Source: NS-12 sp045403215
Lineage (GTDB): Bacteria; Nitrospirota; Nitrospiria; Nitrospirales; NS-4
Reading direction: 5' to 3'
Length of the DNA stretch: 11,007 nt
NCBI GenBank assembly: GCA_045403215.1
Contig: JAXIOW010000086.1
Span: 1-11,007, forward strand
The notes under the pieces: generated by a model
The model's database searches: none
What the model saw: only the letters and a program-made list of their open reading frames with translations
What the model was told of the DNA's origin: nothing
Shown: positions 1-7,164 of the stretch, in pieces
Layout of the letters: each line of letters begins with the position of its first letter
How positions within the stretch are numbered: the first letter of the stretch is position 1
Translations under genes and position numbers: made by a program

Positions 1-207
1 CCCGCACAGCGCGTGCCGATCGTCTCGGTGCGCATCGCGGCCGACGTGCCTGCAGCCCAGCGCGCGGGGCTCGAGCTGATGCGCACCGACACGGCGAGCT
101 TCGCGGCGCTGGTGGAAGCCCGCCGCAACCGGCAGGATGACTGGTACAAGGTGCCGGCCAGGCACATCGATCTGTGCAACGTGCCGATCCCGGTCCGGCC
201 GCGCTGA
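1..207 (+). CDS. C-terminal end of a probable peptidyl-prolyl isomerase (partial, 5' end outside window)
   Basis: The reading frame is open to the left edge and ends with TGA at 205-207, so 68 residues of the C-terminus are visible. An internal GTG at 13 is not needed as a start because the frame continues upstream. The tail contains a block rich in R, N and D (EARRNRQDDWYKVP) followed by HIDLCNVPIPVR. From memory, tails like this occur at the C-terminus of some proteobacterial peptidyl-prolyl isomerases. No catalytic domain lies in the window, so the assignment rests on tail resemblance alone. The stop is 18 nt before fadD and both genes are on the plus strand, so they may be co-transcribed. 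It could be another protein with a similar tail. Confidence 0.5.
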   Translation, partial: PAQRVPIVSVRIAADVPAAQRAGLELMRTDTASFAALVEARRNRQDDWYKVPARHIDLCNVPIPVRPR

Positions 208-225
208 TCGAACGCAGGGGGAGCG

Positions 226-1932
226 ATGGACCGACTCTGGCTCAAGAGCTATCCGGCCGGCGTCCCGGCCGATGTGGATCTCACGCAGTACCGCTCGCTG
301 GTAGCGCTGCTGGAAGACGGGTTCCGGCGCCACTCCGGGCGCGACGCCTACGCCTTCATGGATCGCCGCATCAGCTTCGGCGAGGTCGACCGGCTGTCAG
401 CAGCGTTCGGCGCGTGGCTGCAGGGCCGTGGGCTCGCGCCCGGCGCGCGGGTCGCGATCATGATGCCGAACGTCCCGCAGTACCCGGTCGCGCTGGCCGG
501 GGTCCTGCGCGCCGGCTGCGTCGTGGTGAACGTCAACCCGCTCTACACGCCGCGCGACCTCGAGCACCAGCTGAAGGACTCCGGCGCCGAGGCGATCGTG
601 ATCCTCGAGAACTTCGCCGTCACCCTGCAGCAGGTGATTGCCAGGACCGGGATCAAGCACGTCGTGGTCGCCTCGATCGGCGACCTGCTCGGTTTCCCGA
701 AGGGCGCGATCACGAATTTCGCCGTGCGCCGCGTAAAGAGAATGGTCCCGGCGTATTCGCTGCCGGGCGCGGTGCGTTTCAACGACGCGACTTCGGAGGG
801 GGCACGACGCAGGCTCGCGACGCCGGACGTCGGTCCCGACGACATCGCCTTCCTGCAGTACACCGGCGGGACCACCGGCGTATCGAAGGGCGCGACCCTG
901 CTGCACCGGAACATGGTCGCAAACGTGCTGCAGCTCGAGGCCTGGGTGGCGCCTGCGCTCGCCGACACGAGCCGTGGCCCGGTGCCGAAGCAGTTCGTCT
1001 ACATCTGCGCGCTGCCGCTGTACCACGTCTTCGCGCTGGTGGTGAACTGCCTCGCGGGCATGCGCCTCGGCACGCTCAATGTGCTGATCGCGAACCCGCG
1101 CGACATCCCCGGTTTCGTCAAGGAGCTCGCCAAGTACCCCTTCAACGTGATCCCGGGCGTCAACACTCTTTACAACGCGCTGGCGGAGAACCCCGAGTTC
1201 CGCAAGCTCGACTTCTCGCATCTGCGCGTCGCGAACGGCGGCGGCATGGCGGTGCACAAGGCGGTCGCCGAGAAATGGCTCGCCGTCACCGGCGTGCCGA
1301 TCGTCGAAGGGTACGGCCTCTCGGAGACCTCGCCTGTCGCGACCTGCAACCCGGCGACTGCGCGCGAATACAACGGCACCATCGGGCTGCCGTTCCCGAA
1401 CACCGAGATCGCGATCCTCGACGACGCGGGCCAGCCCGTGCCGCTCGGCGACCCGGGCGAGATCGCGATCCGCGGCCCGCAGGTCATGGCAGGCTACTGG
1501 CAGCGGCCCGACGAGACCGCGAACGTCATGACGCCGGACGGATTCTTCAAGTCGGGCGACGTGGGCGTGATGGACGAGCGCGGTTACATCCGCATCGTCG
1601 ATCGCAAGAAGGACATGATCATCGTCTCCGGCTTCAACGTATATCCGAACGAGGTCGAGGCCGTGATCGGTATGCACCCGGGCGTGGTCGAATGCGCGGC
1701 CATCGGCATCCCCGACGAGCGCTGTGGCGAGGCGGTCAAGGTGTTCGTGGTGCGCAAGGATGCGACGCTGACCGAGGCCGAGCTGATGGACTGGTGCAAG
1801 CAGAACCTGACCGGCTACAAGAAGCCGAAGTTCATCGAGTTCCGCGCCGACCTGCCGAAGAGCAACGTCGGCAAGATCCTGCGGCGGGAATTACGCGAGA
1901 CGAAGCCGGCGGAACAGACACGGAGCGCCTGA
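226..1932 (+). CDS. fadD: Long-chain fatty acid--CoA ligase (acyl-CoA synthetase)
   Basis: This 568-residue protein has the usual length and layout of the acyl-adenylate-forming superfamily. It activates fatty acids with ATP and CoA to acyl-CoA, through an acyl-AMP intermediate, for beta-oxidation or lipid synthesis. The P-loop YTGGTTGVSKG is at residues 212-222, and the A5 motif GYGLSETSP is at 362-370. The motif with the ribose-binding aspartate (KSGD) is near 445. The hinge and C-terminal domain start at DRKKDMIIVSGFNVYPNE (459-476). The adenylation lysine is K550 in NVGKIL. No signal peptide is seen, so it is probably cytosolic or peripheral to the membrane. The ATG is preceded by a strong AGGGGGAG ribosome site, which supports this start. 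Chain-length preference cannot be read from the sequence. The gene converges on the minus-strand methanol operon and has no plus-strand T-tract terminator after it. Confidence 0.93.
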   Translation: MDRLWLKSYPAGVPADVDLTQYRSLVALLEDGFRRHSGRDAYAFMDRRISFGEVDRLSAAFGAWLQGRGLAPGARVAIMMPNVPQYPVALAGVLRAGCVVVNVNPLYTPRDLEHQLKDSGAEAIVILENFAVTLQQVIARTGIKHVVVASIGDLLGFPKGAITNFAVRRVKRMVPAYSLPGAVRFNDATSEGARRRLATPDVGPDDIAFLQYTGGTTGVSKGATLLHRNMVANVLQLEAWVAPALADTSRGPVPKQFVYICALPLYHVFALVVNCLAGMRLGTLNVLIANPRDIPGFVKELAKYPFNVIPGVNTLYNALAENPEFRKLDFSHLRVANGGGMAVHKAVAEKWLAVTGVPIVEGYGLSETSPVATCNPATAREYNGTIGLPFPNTEIAILDDAGQPVPLGDPGEIAIRGPQVMAGYWQRPDETANVMTPDGFFKSGDVGVMDERGYIRIVDRKKDMIIVSGFNVYPNEVEAVIGMHPGVVECAAIGIPDERCGEAVKVFVVRKDATLTEAELMDWCKQNLTGYKKPKFIEFRADLPKSNVGKILRRELRETKPAEQTRSA

Positions 1933-1940
1933 GCCGCTAT

Positions 1941-1995
1941 AAAAAAAAATTCAGCTCGGAGCCAATTATTCGCGAATAATCGGCTCCGAGCCGAA
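1941..1995 (-). terminator. Intrinsic terminator on the minus strand: 38-bp palindrome plus T-tract
   Basis: Positions 1954-1991 form an almost perfect palindrome centred between 1972 and 1973. The only mismatch in 19 pairs is 1964 against 1981, and pairing resumes at 1950-1952 against 1993-1995. Nine A at 1941-1949 flank it on the left. Read on the minus strand, this is a strong hairpin followed after four bases (TGAA) by nine T, which is the classic rho-independent layout. On the plus strand no T-run follows, so it is not an obvious fadD terminator by the standard rule. No minus-strand gene lies directly upstream because an insertion sequence intervenes. The nearest minus-strand transcript is the xox-gfa operon. 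It was probably that operon's terminator before the insertion. Confidence 0.75.
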
Positions 1996-2008
1996 CCCGA
2001 GTTTGACA
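1993..2008 (+). repeat. Left terminal inverted repeat of the insertion sequence
   Basis: GAACCCGAGTTTGACA faces its partner at 3933-3948. They differ at the third and ninth positions only. It starts two bases after the 38-bp palindrome ends. Confidence 0.7.
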
Positions 2009-2097
2009 GTTGGGACGCACATGGCGGGGTGTTGTCGGCATTGAGGTCGAAGCAGAACAAGCACTTACGCTTGCACGAGGGGGCTATCAAGCAAAAA

Positions 2098-2109
2098 CGC
2101 CTAGATACA
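2098..2109. repeat. Subterminal 12-bp direct repeat, left copy
   Basis: CGCCTAGATACA occurs here and again at 3852-3863, in the same orientation on either side of the transposase gene. Because both copies lie inside the terminal inverted repeats, they are more likely internal (for example transposase-binding) sites than a target duplication. A related TGGATACATG lies at the transposase start. Confidence 0.5.
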
Positions 2110-2164
2110 TGGATCGATACTCTAGGGCTTCCACGAAGGCGTGCAGGCGAGTATTATTGGATAC

Positions 2165-3850
2165 ATGTACTTGCGTGAGTCGCGGCAGAGGCGCACCGAC
2201 GGGTCAGTCCTGACCCACCTGCAGCTCGCCGAGAACGTCTGGGATCCGGAGAAGCAGCGCGCGCAGGTCAAGATCCTCTACAACTGCGGCCGCGCCGATG
2301 ATGTCGCGAGCACCGAGCGATTGCGCCGCCTCGCACGCAGCATCCTGCGCCGCTGCGCACCCGAGGAAATCGTTGCTCAGGATCCGTCCTGGCAGCTGGT
2401 CAACGCCTGGCCGTACGGGGATGTGTATGTGCTCGAGCAACTGTGGCGGCGACTCGGGATCGGCGAAGTCATCGCGGAAGTCTGCGGCGGGCGCAAGTTC
2501 GACGTCGAGCGGGCGTTGTTTGCGATGGTGGCCAATCGCGCCTGCGCGCCCTCCTCGAAGCTCTACTGCTATGAGCAGTGGCTGAAGGAAGAGGTGCATC
2601 TAGAGGGCGCGGCCGCGCTCGAGCTGCAGCACCTGTATCGGGCGATGGACTTCCTGGAAGCGAACAAGGACGCGATCGAGAAGGCGATCTACTTCCGGAT
2701 GGCGGATCTTCTGAACCTCGACGTCGAGATCGTCTTCTACGACACCACTTCGCTGCACTTCGAGGTCGACGCGGAAGATCGCGGCTTCGGCGATCGGAAC
2801 GAAGTGCACGGCAACCTCGCCGCCGGACGCAAGACCTACCCGGCGCTCAGGAAGCGCGGTCACGCGAAGAACGGCCGGTTCGATGCGCCGCAGATCGTCG
2901 TCGGGCTCGCCGTGACGCGCGACGGCTTCCCGGTCCGGCATTGGATCTTCCCGGGCAACACGGTCGATGTCACGACGGTCGAGCGGGTCAAGAAGGATCT
3001 GCAGGGCTGGCACTTGAGCCGCTGCGTGTTCGTCGGCGATGCCGGGATGGTGTCGAAGGCCAATCTCGAGACCCTCGCCCGGGGTGGCGGCAAGTACCTC
3101 CTGTGCATGCCGATCCTTCGCGGCAGTGAGGTCGCGAAGAAAGTTGTCACCCGGCCGGGCCGGTACCAGAAGGTCGCCGACAACCTCGAGGTCAAGGAAG
3201 TCACCGTCGGTGATGGGGAGCGCCGCCGCCGCTACGTCGTCTGCTACAACCCCGAGGAAGCCGAGCGGCAGAAGCAGCACCGCGAACAGGTCCTCAAGGA
3301 GCTCGAGGCCGAGATCGATGGGTTGCGTACGCAGCGCGGCACCTCGCACAGCAAGCGGGTCTGTGAGCTGCGCGCCTCCGGCCGCTACGGCCGGTATCTG
3401 CGACTCACCCGCGGCGATGTGCCGCGCATCAATCAGACTGTCGTCGCGGCCGCCGAGCGCCTCGATGGCAAGTTCGTCGTGCACAGCAATGACGACACCT
3501 TAAGTGCCGCGGATCTCGCGCTCGGCTACAAACAGCTGCAGCGAGTCGAGATCGCGTGGCGTTCCCTCAAGAGCGGACTGAAGTTGCGGCCCGTCTATCA
3601 CTGGGCGCCGCATCGCATCCACGCGCACGTCGCCCTCACGGTGCTCTCTCTATTACTCGAGCGGGTCGCCGAGCAGGCTTGTGGCGACACCTGGCGCAAC
3701 ATCAAAGACGATCTGCGCCGCATCAAGTTGGCTCAATTGTTGAGCCCAAACGGCACCGTCTGGCAGCTCACCGAGCCCGCCCCGGACGCGCTTAAACGTC
3801 TGAAATCACTGCAAATCAACAAACCCCCGCCCATCCTCCACCTGGCCTGA
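2165..3850 (+). CDS. IS1634-family transposase (DDE type), intact
   Basis: This 561-residue DDE transposase of the IS1634 group (IS4-like) moves the element that encloses it. Numbered from the ATG at 2165, the likely acidic triad is D193 in FYDTTSLHFE, D292 in VFVGDAGMVSK and E462 in RVEIAWRSLKSGLKLRP. The last includes the region comparable to the IS4-type Y-R-E-K motif. The N-terminus MYLRESRQRRTDGSV resembles family starts. An in-frame GTG at 2141 would add eight residues (569 in all), and neither start has a convincing ribosome site. A charged stretch at about 363-392 (EAERQKQHREQVLKELEAEI) may be helical. The frame is unbroken from end to end, so the enzyme may be active. Confidence 0.92.
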   Translation: MYLRESRQRRTDGSVLTHLQLAENVWDPEKQRAQVKILYNCGRADDVASTERLRRLARSILRRCAPEEIVAQDPSWQLVNAWPYGDVYVLEQLWRRLGIGEVIAEVCGGRKFDVERALFAMVANRACAPSSKLYCYEQWLKEEVHLEGAAALELQHLYRAMDFLEANKDAIEKAIYFRMADLLNLDVEIVFYDTTSLHFEVDAEDRGFGDRNEVHGNLAAGRKTYPALRKRGHAKNGRFDAPQIVVGLAVTRDGFPVRHWIFPGNTVDVTTVERVKKDLQGWHLSRCVFVGDAGMVSKANLETLARGGGKYLLCMPILRGSEVAKKVVTRPGRYQKVADNLEVKEVTVGDGERRRRYVVCYNPEEAERQKQHREQVLKELEAEIDGLRTQRGTSHSKRVCELRASGRYGRYLRLTRGDVPRINQTVVAAAERLDGKFVVHSNDDTLSAADLALGYKQLQRVEIAWRSLKSGLKLRPVYHWAPHRIHAHVALTVLSLLLERVAEQACGDTWRNIKDDLRRIKLAQLLSPNGTVWQLTEPAPDALKRLKSLQINKPPPILHLA

Positions 3851-3851
3851 G

Positions 3852-3863
3852 CGCCTAGATACA
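3852..3863. repeat. Subterminal 12-bp direct repeat, right copy
   Basis: This second copy of CGCCTAGATACA begins two bases after the transposase stop codon. It is identical over 12 bases to 2098-2109. The copies are 105 and 85 bp from their nearest element ends. Confidence 0.5.
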
Positions 3864-3932
3864 CGACCGTTCCGCGGGGTGCGCGTACGTCATTGTTCCG
3901 TCAATGAAAATCGCCTCCTCGTATCCAGGCGG

Positions 3933-3948
3933 TGTCAAAGTCGGGCTC
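3933..3948 (-). repeat. Right terminal inverted repeat of the insertion sequence
   Basis: The plus-strand sequence is TGTCAAAGTCGGGCTC. Its reverse complement matches the left end at 14 of 16 bases. It lies 83 nt beyond the transposase stop codon. Confidence 0.7.
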
Positions 3949-4036
3949 AAGGCGCGCCGCCTGTTGCGCGTGATCGCCTTCAGGCCTCGGTGGTGCGGCG
4001 CTAATATCGATTGGCGCCGCAGCGGTCGTCGCGTTG
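3949..4036. other. Remnant of the gfa 3' flank between the insertion sequence and gfa
   Basis: No gene is visible in these 88 bases. They hold an imperfect stem-loop at 3994-4021 and are otherwise GC-rich. If the insertion sequence is removed, this stretch joins directly to the palindromic terminator that ends at 1991-1995, giving a normal spacing from gfa to its terminator. Confidence 0.5.
3994..4021 (-). terminator. Weak stem-loop just downstream of gfa, without T-tract
   Basis: TGCGGCGC at 3994-4001 pairs perfectly with GCGCCGCA at 4014-4021. An inner AAT/ATT pair and a four-base loop follow after one mismatched position. It lies 15 nt past the gfa stop on the minus strand. No T-run follows on either strand, so it is at best a partial terminator or an mRNA 3'-end stabiliser. 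Confidence 0.3.
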
Positions 4037-4609
4037 CTACGCGGCGAGCACGCCCTTCGTCTTCGCGGTGTGAGTCGCGATTAAGTCCATCAGTGCGGGC
4101 GAGAGGCAGTCGTAAGGCTCCAGCTTCAGCTCTCGCAGGCGCGCACGTACTGCACCCAGCTGATCGGGCTTCGTTCCCGATTCAATGATGGAGGAGACAA
4201 ACGCCGCGAACTCCGGGGCAGCCCAGCCTTTGTCCTGCGACAGCTCGACGTGGATGAAATCGAACCCGTAAAATGGATGCCCCTTGTTCTCGATTCGGCC
4301 GTACATGTGCACGCCGCAGCCGGTGCAGGCATGCCGTTGAATTGGCGCCGAGGCGTCGACGGGCTTGAGCTTTTGGGCTCCGTTCGTAACGCTGAGTTTG
4401 TCGCGCCCGACGACAGCGACCAGAGAGAACAATGCGCCTTGCGGCTTCCAGCATTTGGTGCAGCCGCAAACATGATTGAAGGCGCAATTCCCCTCGATGC
4501 TTACGGTCACAGGGCTCTGAGAACACTTGCAGGTGAGCGTTCCACCTTCGAAACTCTCAGACCCGGCCTTTACGCCGCTATCCACTACGGGATGGATCAA
4601 AATAGCCAT
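4037..4609 (-). CDS. gfa: Glutathione-dependent formaldehyde-activating enzyme (S-(hydroxymethyl)glutathione synthase)
   Basis: This 190-residue protein matches the Gfa family in length and layout. Gfa is reported to speed the condensation of formaldehyde with glutathione to S-(hydroxymethyl)glutathione, the substrate of the dehydrogenase encoded just upstream. Zinc-site cysteines are visible: C27 and C29 (CKC), C48, C50 and C53 (CGCTKC), and C95 and C98 (CTGC). Family signatures include FNHVCGCTKCWKPQGALFS and RHACTGCGVHMYGRIE. The ATG has a GGGGA ribosome site six bases upstream. It starts 32 nt after the dehydrogenase stop and is the last gene of the operon. The protein has no signal peptide and is cytosolic. 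How essential Gfa is in vivo is debated for the family, and some members bind glutathione without clear catalysis. Confidence 0.92.
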   Translation of the reverse strand: MAILIHPVVDSGVKAGSESFEGGTLTCKCSQSPVTVSIEGNCAFNHVCGCTKCWKPQGALFSLVAVVGRDKLSVTNGAQKLKPVDASAPIQRHACTGCGVHMYGRIENKGHPFYGFDFIHVELSQDKGWAAPEFAAFVSSIIESGTKPDQLGAVRARLRELKLEPYDCLSPALMDLIATHTAKTKGVLAA

Positions 4610-4641
4610 AGCCGTTCCCCTTGCTGTAATTCAGACGTTGC

Positions 4642-5751
4642 TCAGAATTTCACGACACTGCGGATCGATTCACCCGCGTGCATGAGGTCGAAAGCGCGAT
4701 TGATCTCATTGAGCGGCATGGTGTGAGTGATCAGGTCATCGATGTTGATCTTCCCGTCCATGTACCAGTCGACAATCTTCGGCACATCAGTGCGGCCGCG
4801 CGCGCCGCCGAAGGCCGTGCCCTTCCATACCCTGCCGGTGACCAGCTGGAAGGGTCGAGTCTTGATTTCCTGCCCCGCACCCGCGACACCGATGATCACC
4901 GATACACCCCAGCCACGATGGCAGCATTCGAGCGCCTGGCGCATGAGCTCAACGTTGCCAACGCACTCGAAACTGTAGTCGGCACCGCCATCGGTGAGCC
5001 CGACGAGGTGCTGCACCAGATCACCGCCCACCTCCTTCGGGTTCACGAAGTGGGTCATACCGAACTTCTCTGCAAGCGATTTGCGCCGGGGATTGATGTC
5101 GACCCCGATGATCTTGTTGGCACCCGCAAGCCTCGCACCCTGAATCACGTTGAGGCCGATGCCCCCAAGCCCGAACACGACCACGTTTGCGCCCGGCTCC
5201 ACGCGCGCTGTGTTGATGACGGCACCGATTCCGGTGGTGACACCGCAGCCGATGTAGCAGATTTTTTCGAACGGCGCGTCCGCACGAACCTTGGCCACCG
5301 CAATCTCCGGCAGCACCGTGAAATTCGAGAACGTCGAGCATCCCATGTAGTGATGGATCGTCTCGCCCCCGATCGAGAAACGACTGGTCCCGTCCGGCAT
5401 CACACCCTTGCCTTGAGTCGCACGAATTGACGTGCACAGATTGGTCTTGCGCGACAGGCACGACTTGCACTGCCTACACTCGGGCGTATAGAGGGGGATG
5501 ACGTGATCGCCTTTCTTGAGGGAAGTTACGCCTGGCCCGACATCAACGACGATGCCCGCGCCCTCGTGGCCGAAGATCACGGGAAAAAGACCTTCGGGAT
5601 CCGCGCCGGAGCGCGTGAACTCATCCGTGTGACAAATGCCCGTCGCCTTGATCTCGACGAGCACCTCACCCGCCTTCGGCCCTTCAAGATCCACCGTCAC
5701 CACTTCGAGCGGCTTGCCGGCGGCATATCCAATAGCGGCTTTCGTTTTCAT
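4642..5751 (-). CDS. frmA: S-(hydroxymethyl)glutathione dehydrogenase / class III alcohol dehydrogenase
   Basis: This 369-residue zinc alcohol dehydrogenase oxidises S-(hydroxymethyl)glutathione to S-formylglutathione with NAD in the cytoplasm. It is the main formaldehyde-removal step in glutathione-using methylotrophs. Catalytic zinc ligands are C40 (GICHTD), H62 with E63 (GHEGAG) and C169 (GCGVTTG). Structural zinc is bound by C92, C95, C98 and C106. The Rossmann motif GLGGIG spans 194-199, and D218 follows in GVDIN, where an acidic residue favours NAD over NADP. R110 in TSIRATQGKG sits where class III enzymes carry the glutathione-carboxylate-binding arginine. The start overlaps the xoxJ-like stop by four bases (ATGA), so translation is probably coupled. 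The gene is also called adhI or flhA in other organisms. Confidence 0.94.
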   Translation of the reverse strand: MKTKAAIGYAAGKPLEVVTVDLEGPKAGEVLVEIKATGICHTDEFTRSGADPEGLFPVIFGHEGAGIVVDVGPGVTSLKKGDHVIPLYTPECRQCKSCLSRKTNLCTSIRATQGKGVMPDGTSRFSIGGETIHHYMGCSTFSNFTVLPEIAVAKVRADAPFEKICYIGCGVTTGIGAVINTARVEPGANVVVFGLGGIGLNVIQGARLAGANKIIGVDINPRRKSLAEKFGMTHFVNPKEVGGDLVQHLVGLTDGGADYSFECVGNVELMRQALECCHRGWGVSVIIGVAGAGQEIKTRPFQLVTGRVWKGTAFGGARGRTDVPKIVDWYMDGKINIDDLITHTMPLNEINRAFDLMHAGESIRSVVKF

Positions 5752-6641
5752 GGCTTCTCTTGGGAAGTGTTCGCCGCCGACTCGATGAGATGGCCCTTGT
5801 CATCGATCAGCGGGATACGGTAGCTCGCAAGGATCGTGTCAATCTCGCCTCGATGGCCGGCGATCCAGGCGTCGAGTGTATCCTTCCACTCTTTCTCGCC
5901 GAAGCGCACGCCCATCGAGATTTCGTAATCGAATTTGATGCCTGGATCGGACTTGAACGCCACGGCGCGCCACGCGCTCCCGTTGGAGTGGCGGTCCACG
6001 AGAAATCCGGCGATGGGTCCCCAAACAATCGCGAGGTCGATCTTCCCCGCGGCGAGATCGCGCTCGATGATCCCGGCAGGATTCTCATGAGGATCACCAC
6101 TCTGCTGTGCGTAGGACACTGCCTGGTCGAGCATCCCGTTGCGCAACAGCCAGTCCGCCGCCGGGGACCGCGCAAATATCCCGATTCGTAGCTTGCGGCG
6201 CTGCTCTGGCGGCAACCTCAAAAGGTCATCCGGACTTTCGAGTTTCTCCAGATTCCCTTGCGCGCGGAACACCATGGCATACGTTGAACGCATGTCAGGT
6301 TGCGTCGTGGCCGTCAAATCATAGCCCTTCGGTACGCCGACAATCACGTCGCACCTGTATCGCTGGGTGGCCTCGTCGCGTTGGCGCAGCGTGTTGCGCA
6401 CGAAGCCCATGCGCTGCGGGAAGAACGTGTATTCGATGCTTTGGCCGAGATCGTGAGCCAACTTTGCTGCAATCCGGTTCTCGTACCCCTCGCCGCGCTC
6501 ATTCGATAGGGGCAGGTTGTCTGGGTCCGCACACACCCGCAGCACGCCGGCCTCGTTGTTCGGCTGCGTCGCTGCCGCGAGCGCCCCTGCGCACATGCCG
6601 GCCAGTAAAATCGCGGAAAACGTTGCTGCACGAATGCGCAT
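5748..6641 (-). CDS. xoxJ: XoxJ/MxaJ-like periplasmic substrate-binding protein associated with quinoprotein dehydrogenase
   Basis: This 297-residue protein starts with a signal peptide (hydrophobic FSAILLAGMCAGALA, cleavage probably near residue 22) and has a bilobal ABC-type solute-binding fold. The opening VLRVCADPDNLPLSNERGEG is the hallmark of the quinoprotein-dehydrogenase-associated binding proteins, MxaJ and XoxJ. No permease or ATPase is encoded beside it, so nutrient import is unlikely. Family knowledge and structures suggest it binds the dehydrogenase and helps its maturation or activation in the periplasm. Its exact role is still inferred. It lies 55 nt after the cytochrome gene and overlaps the next gene by four bases, in the order xoxF, cytochrome, xoxJ seen in many clusters. 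The start is supported by a modest GAAGG site and by the signal peptide. Confidence 0.88.
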   Translation of the reverse strand: MRIRAATFSAILLAGMCAGALAAATQPNNEAGVLRVCADPDNLPLSNERGEGYENRIAAKLAHDLGQSIEYTFFPQRMGFVRNTLRQRDEATQRYRCDVIVGVPKGYDLTATTQPDMRSTYAMVFRAQGNLEKLESPDDLLRLPPEQRRKLRIGIFARSPAADWLLRNGMLDQAVSYAQQSGDPHENPAGIIERDLAAGKIDLAIVWGPIAGFLVDRHSNGSAWRAVAFKSDPGIKFDYEISMGVRFGEKEWKDTLDAWIAGHRGEIDTILASYRIPLIDDKGHLIESAANTSQEKP

Positions 6642-6696
6642 GCGGAAGGCCTTCGAATCAAAGCTCGCGGGCAGTCTGATACCGGACGGCCAGCGT

Positions 6697-7164
6697 CTAA
6701 TTCTGCTCGATCGCGGTCAGACGGCCCGGCTGGATCTCGCCATCGGAGCGGCCCTTCAGATAGGCGTAAAGGCCCTCCCAGTTCTTGACCACCATGTCGG
6801 TTCCGCTGAAGGGCGGCATGCCCTTCTCGGGGTTGCCCTTCATGAGCTTGTCGTGGAATTCCGTCTTCGACAGCTTTTTCAGCGACTCGGTCAGTGATGG
6901 TCCGACCAAGCCCTCCTGGGCCGCGCCGTGACACCGCTCGCACGCGAGCGCGCGCCACGTCTTCCAGCCCTGCAGTGTGGTCGCGTCGACCTTGTTGCCA
7001 TTCTTAACCTCATAAAGCCTGCTCGCCGCCTTGGCCGCCTCTATCGGCTTGTCCGTCTCCATCGGCTTGTCCGACGCGAGCGCGGCGGCAGTCAGCAATG
7101 CAGCCAACGGAACCAGGAGGAGGCTACCGAATCTCAATTCGAGGCCCCAAGAAGACCGCGACAT
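6697..7164 (-). CDS. xoxG: Periplasmic c-type cytochrome, probable XoxG electron acceptor
   Basis: This mono-haem class I cytochrome c has 155 residues from the ATG at 7164. A signal peptide is visible (RFGSLLLVPLAALLTAAALA, residues 11-30). Haem binds at C75-E-R-C78-H79, and M116 in KGMPPFSG is the probable sixth ligand. The motif NGNKVDATTLQGWKTW before the haem site and LYAYLKGRSDGEIQPGR at the end resemble cytochromes of methanol-oxidation clusters. It directly follows xoxF, so it is the likely electron acceptor of the dehydrogenase. The start is doubtful: the ATG lies inside a perfect 15-bp hairpin stem and lacks a clear ribosome site. An in-frame TTG at 7137, seven bases after GGGG, would still give a proper signal peptide beginning MRFGSLLL. 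Confidence 0.88.
   Translation of the reverse strand: MSRSSWGLELRFGSLLLVPLAALLTAAALASDKPMETDKPIEAAKAASRLYEVKNGNKVDATTLQGWKTWRALACERCHGAAQEGLVGPSLTESLKKLSKTEFHDKLMKGNPEKGMPPFSGTDMVVKNWEGLYAYLKGRSDGEIQPGRLTAIEQN

Larger units (their letters stand above)
1993..3948 (+). mobile_element. Complete IS1634-family insertion sequence, about 1.96 kb
   Basis: The boundaries are inferred from terminal inverted repeats. The left end, GAACCCGAGTTTGACA (1993-2008), matches the reverse complement of 3933-3948, GAGCCCGACTTTGACA, at 14 of 16 positions. Similarity falls away on both sides of this block. The enclosed length of about 1956 bp fits a single-gene IS1634-type element, and the intact transposase lies between the ends. 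The block also accounts for the non-coding stretches 2009-2164 and 3851-3932. I see no clear target-site duplication: the outer flanks are CCGAGC on the left and AAGGCG on the right. IS1634-family elements are known for target duplications of variable length, sometimes long. The exact terminal bases may differ by a few nucleotides. Confidence 0.72.

Noticed and set aside
397..1677. Long minus-strand open frame opposite fadD
   Set aside because: It has low-complexity composition rich in R, D, V and H and no recognisable domain; it is an antisense shadow of fadD.
174..1979. Long plus-strand open frame overlapping fadD in another frame
   Set aside because: Its translation is rich in R, A and G with no family motifs, typical of a GC-rich shadow frame, while the overlapping fadD frame has every expected motif.
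2041..2178. Short plus-strand frame upstream of the transposase (45 codons, with fragments such as KHLRLHEGAIKQKRLD)
   Set aside because: It lies inside the proposed insertion sequence, has only a TTG start and no ribosome site, and resembles no family clearly enough to call a gene remnant.
2600..3484. Minus-strand open frame opposite the transposase
   Set aside because: Its composition is that of an antisense shadow, and the transposase frame has a complete catalytic triad.
3890..3907. Inverted repeat TCATTG-N6-CAATGA near the right end of the insertion sequence
   Set aside because: Six-base arms without a T-tract or a conserved partner at the other end are not enough to call a terminator or an element end.
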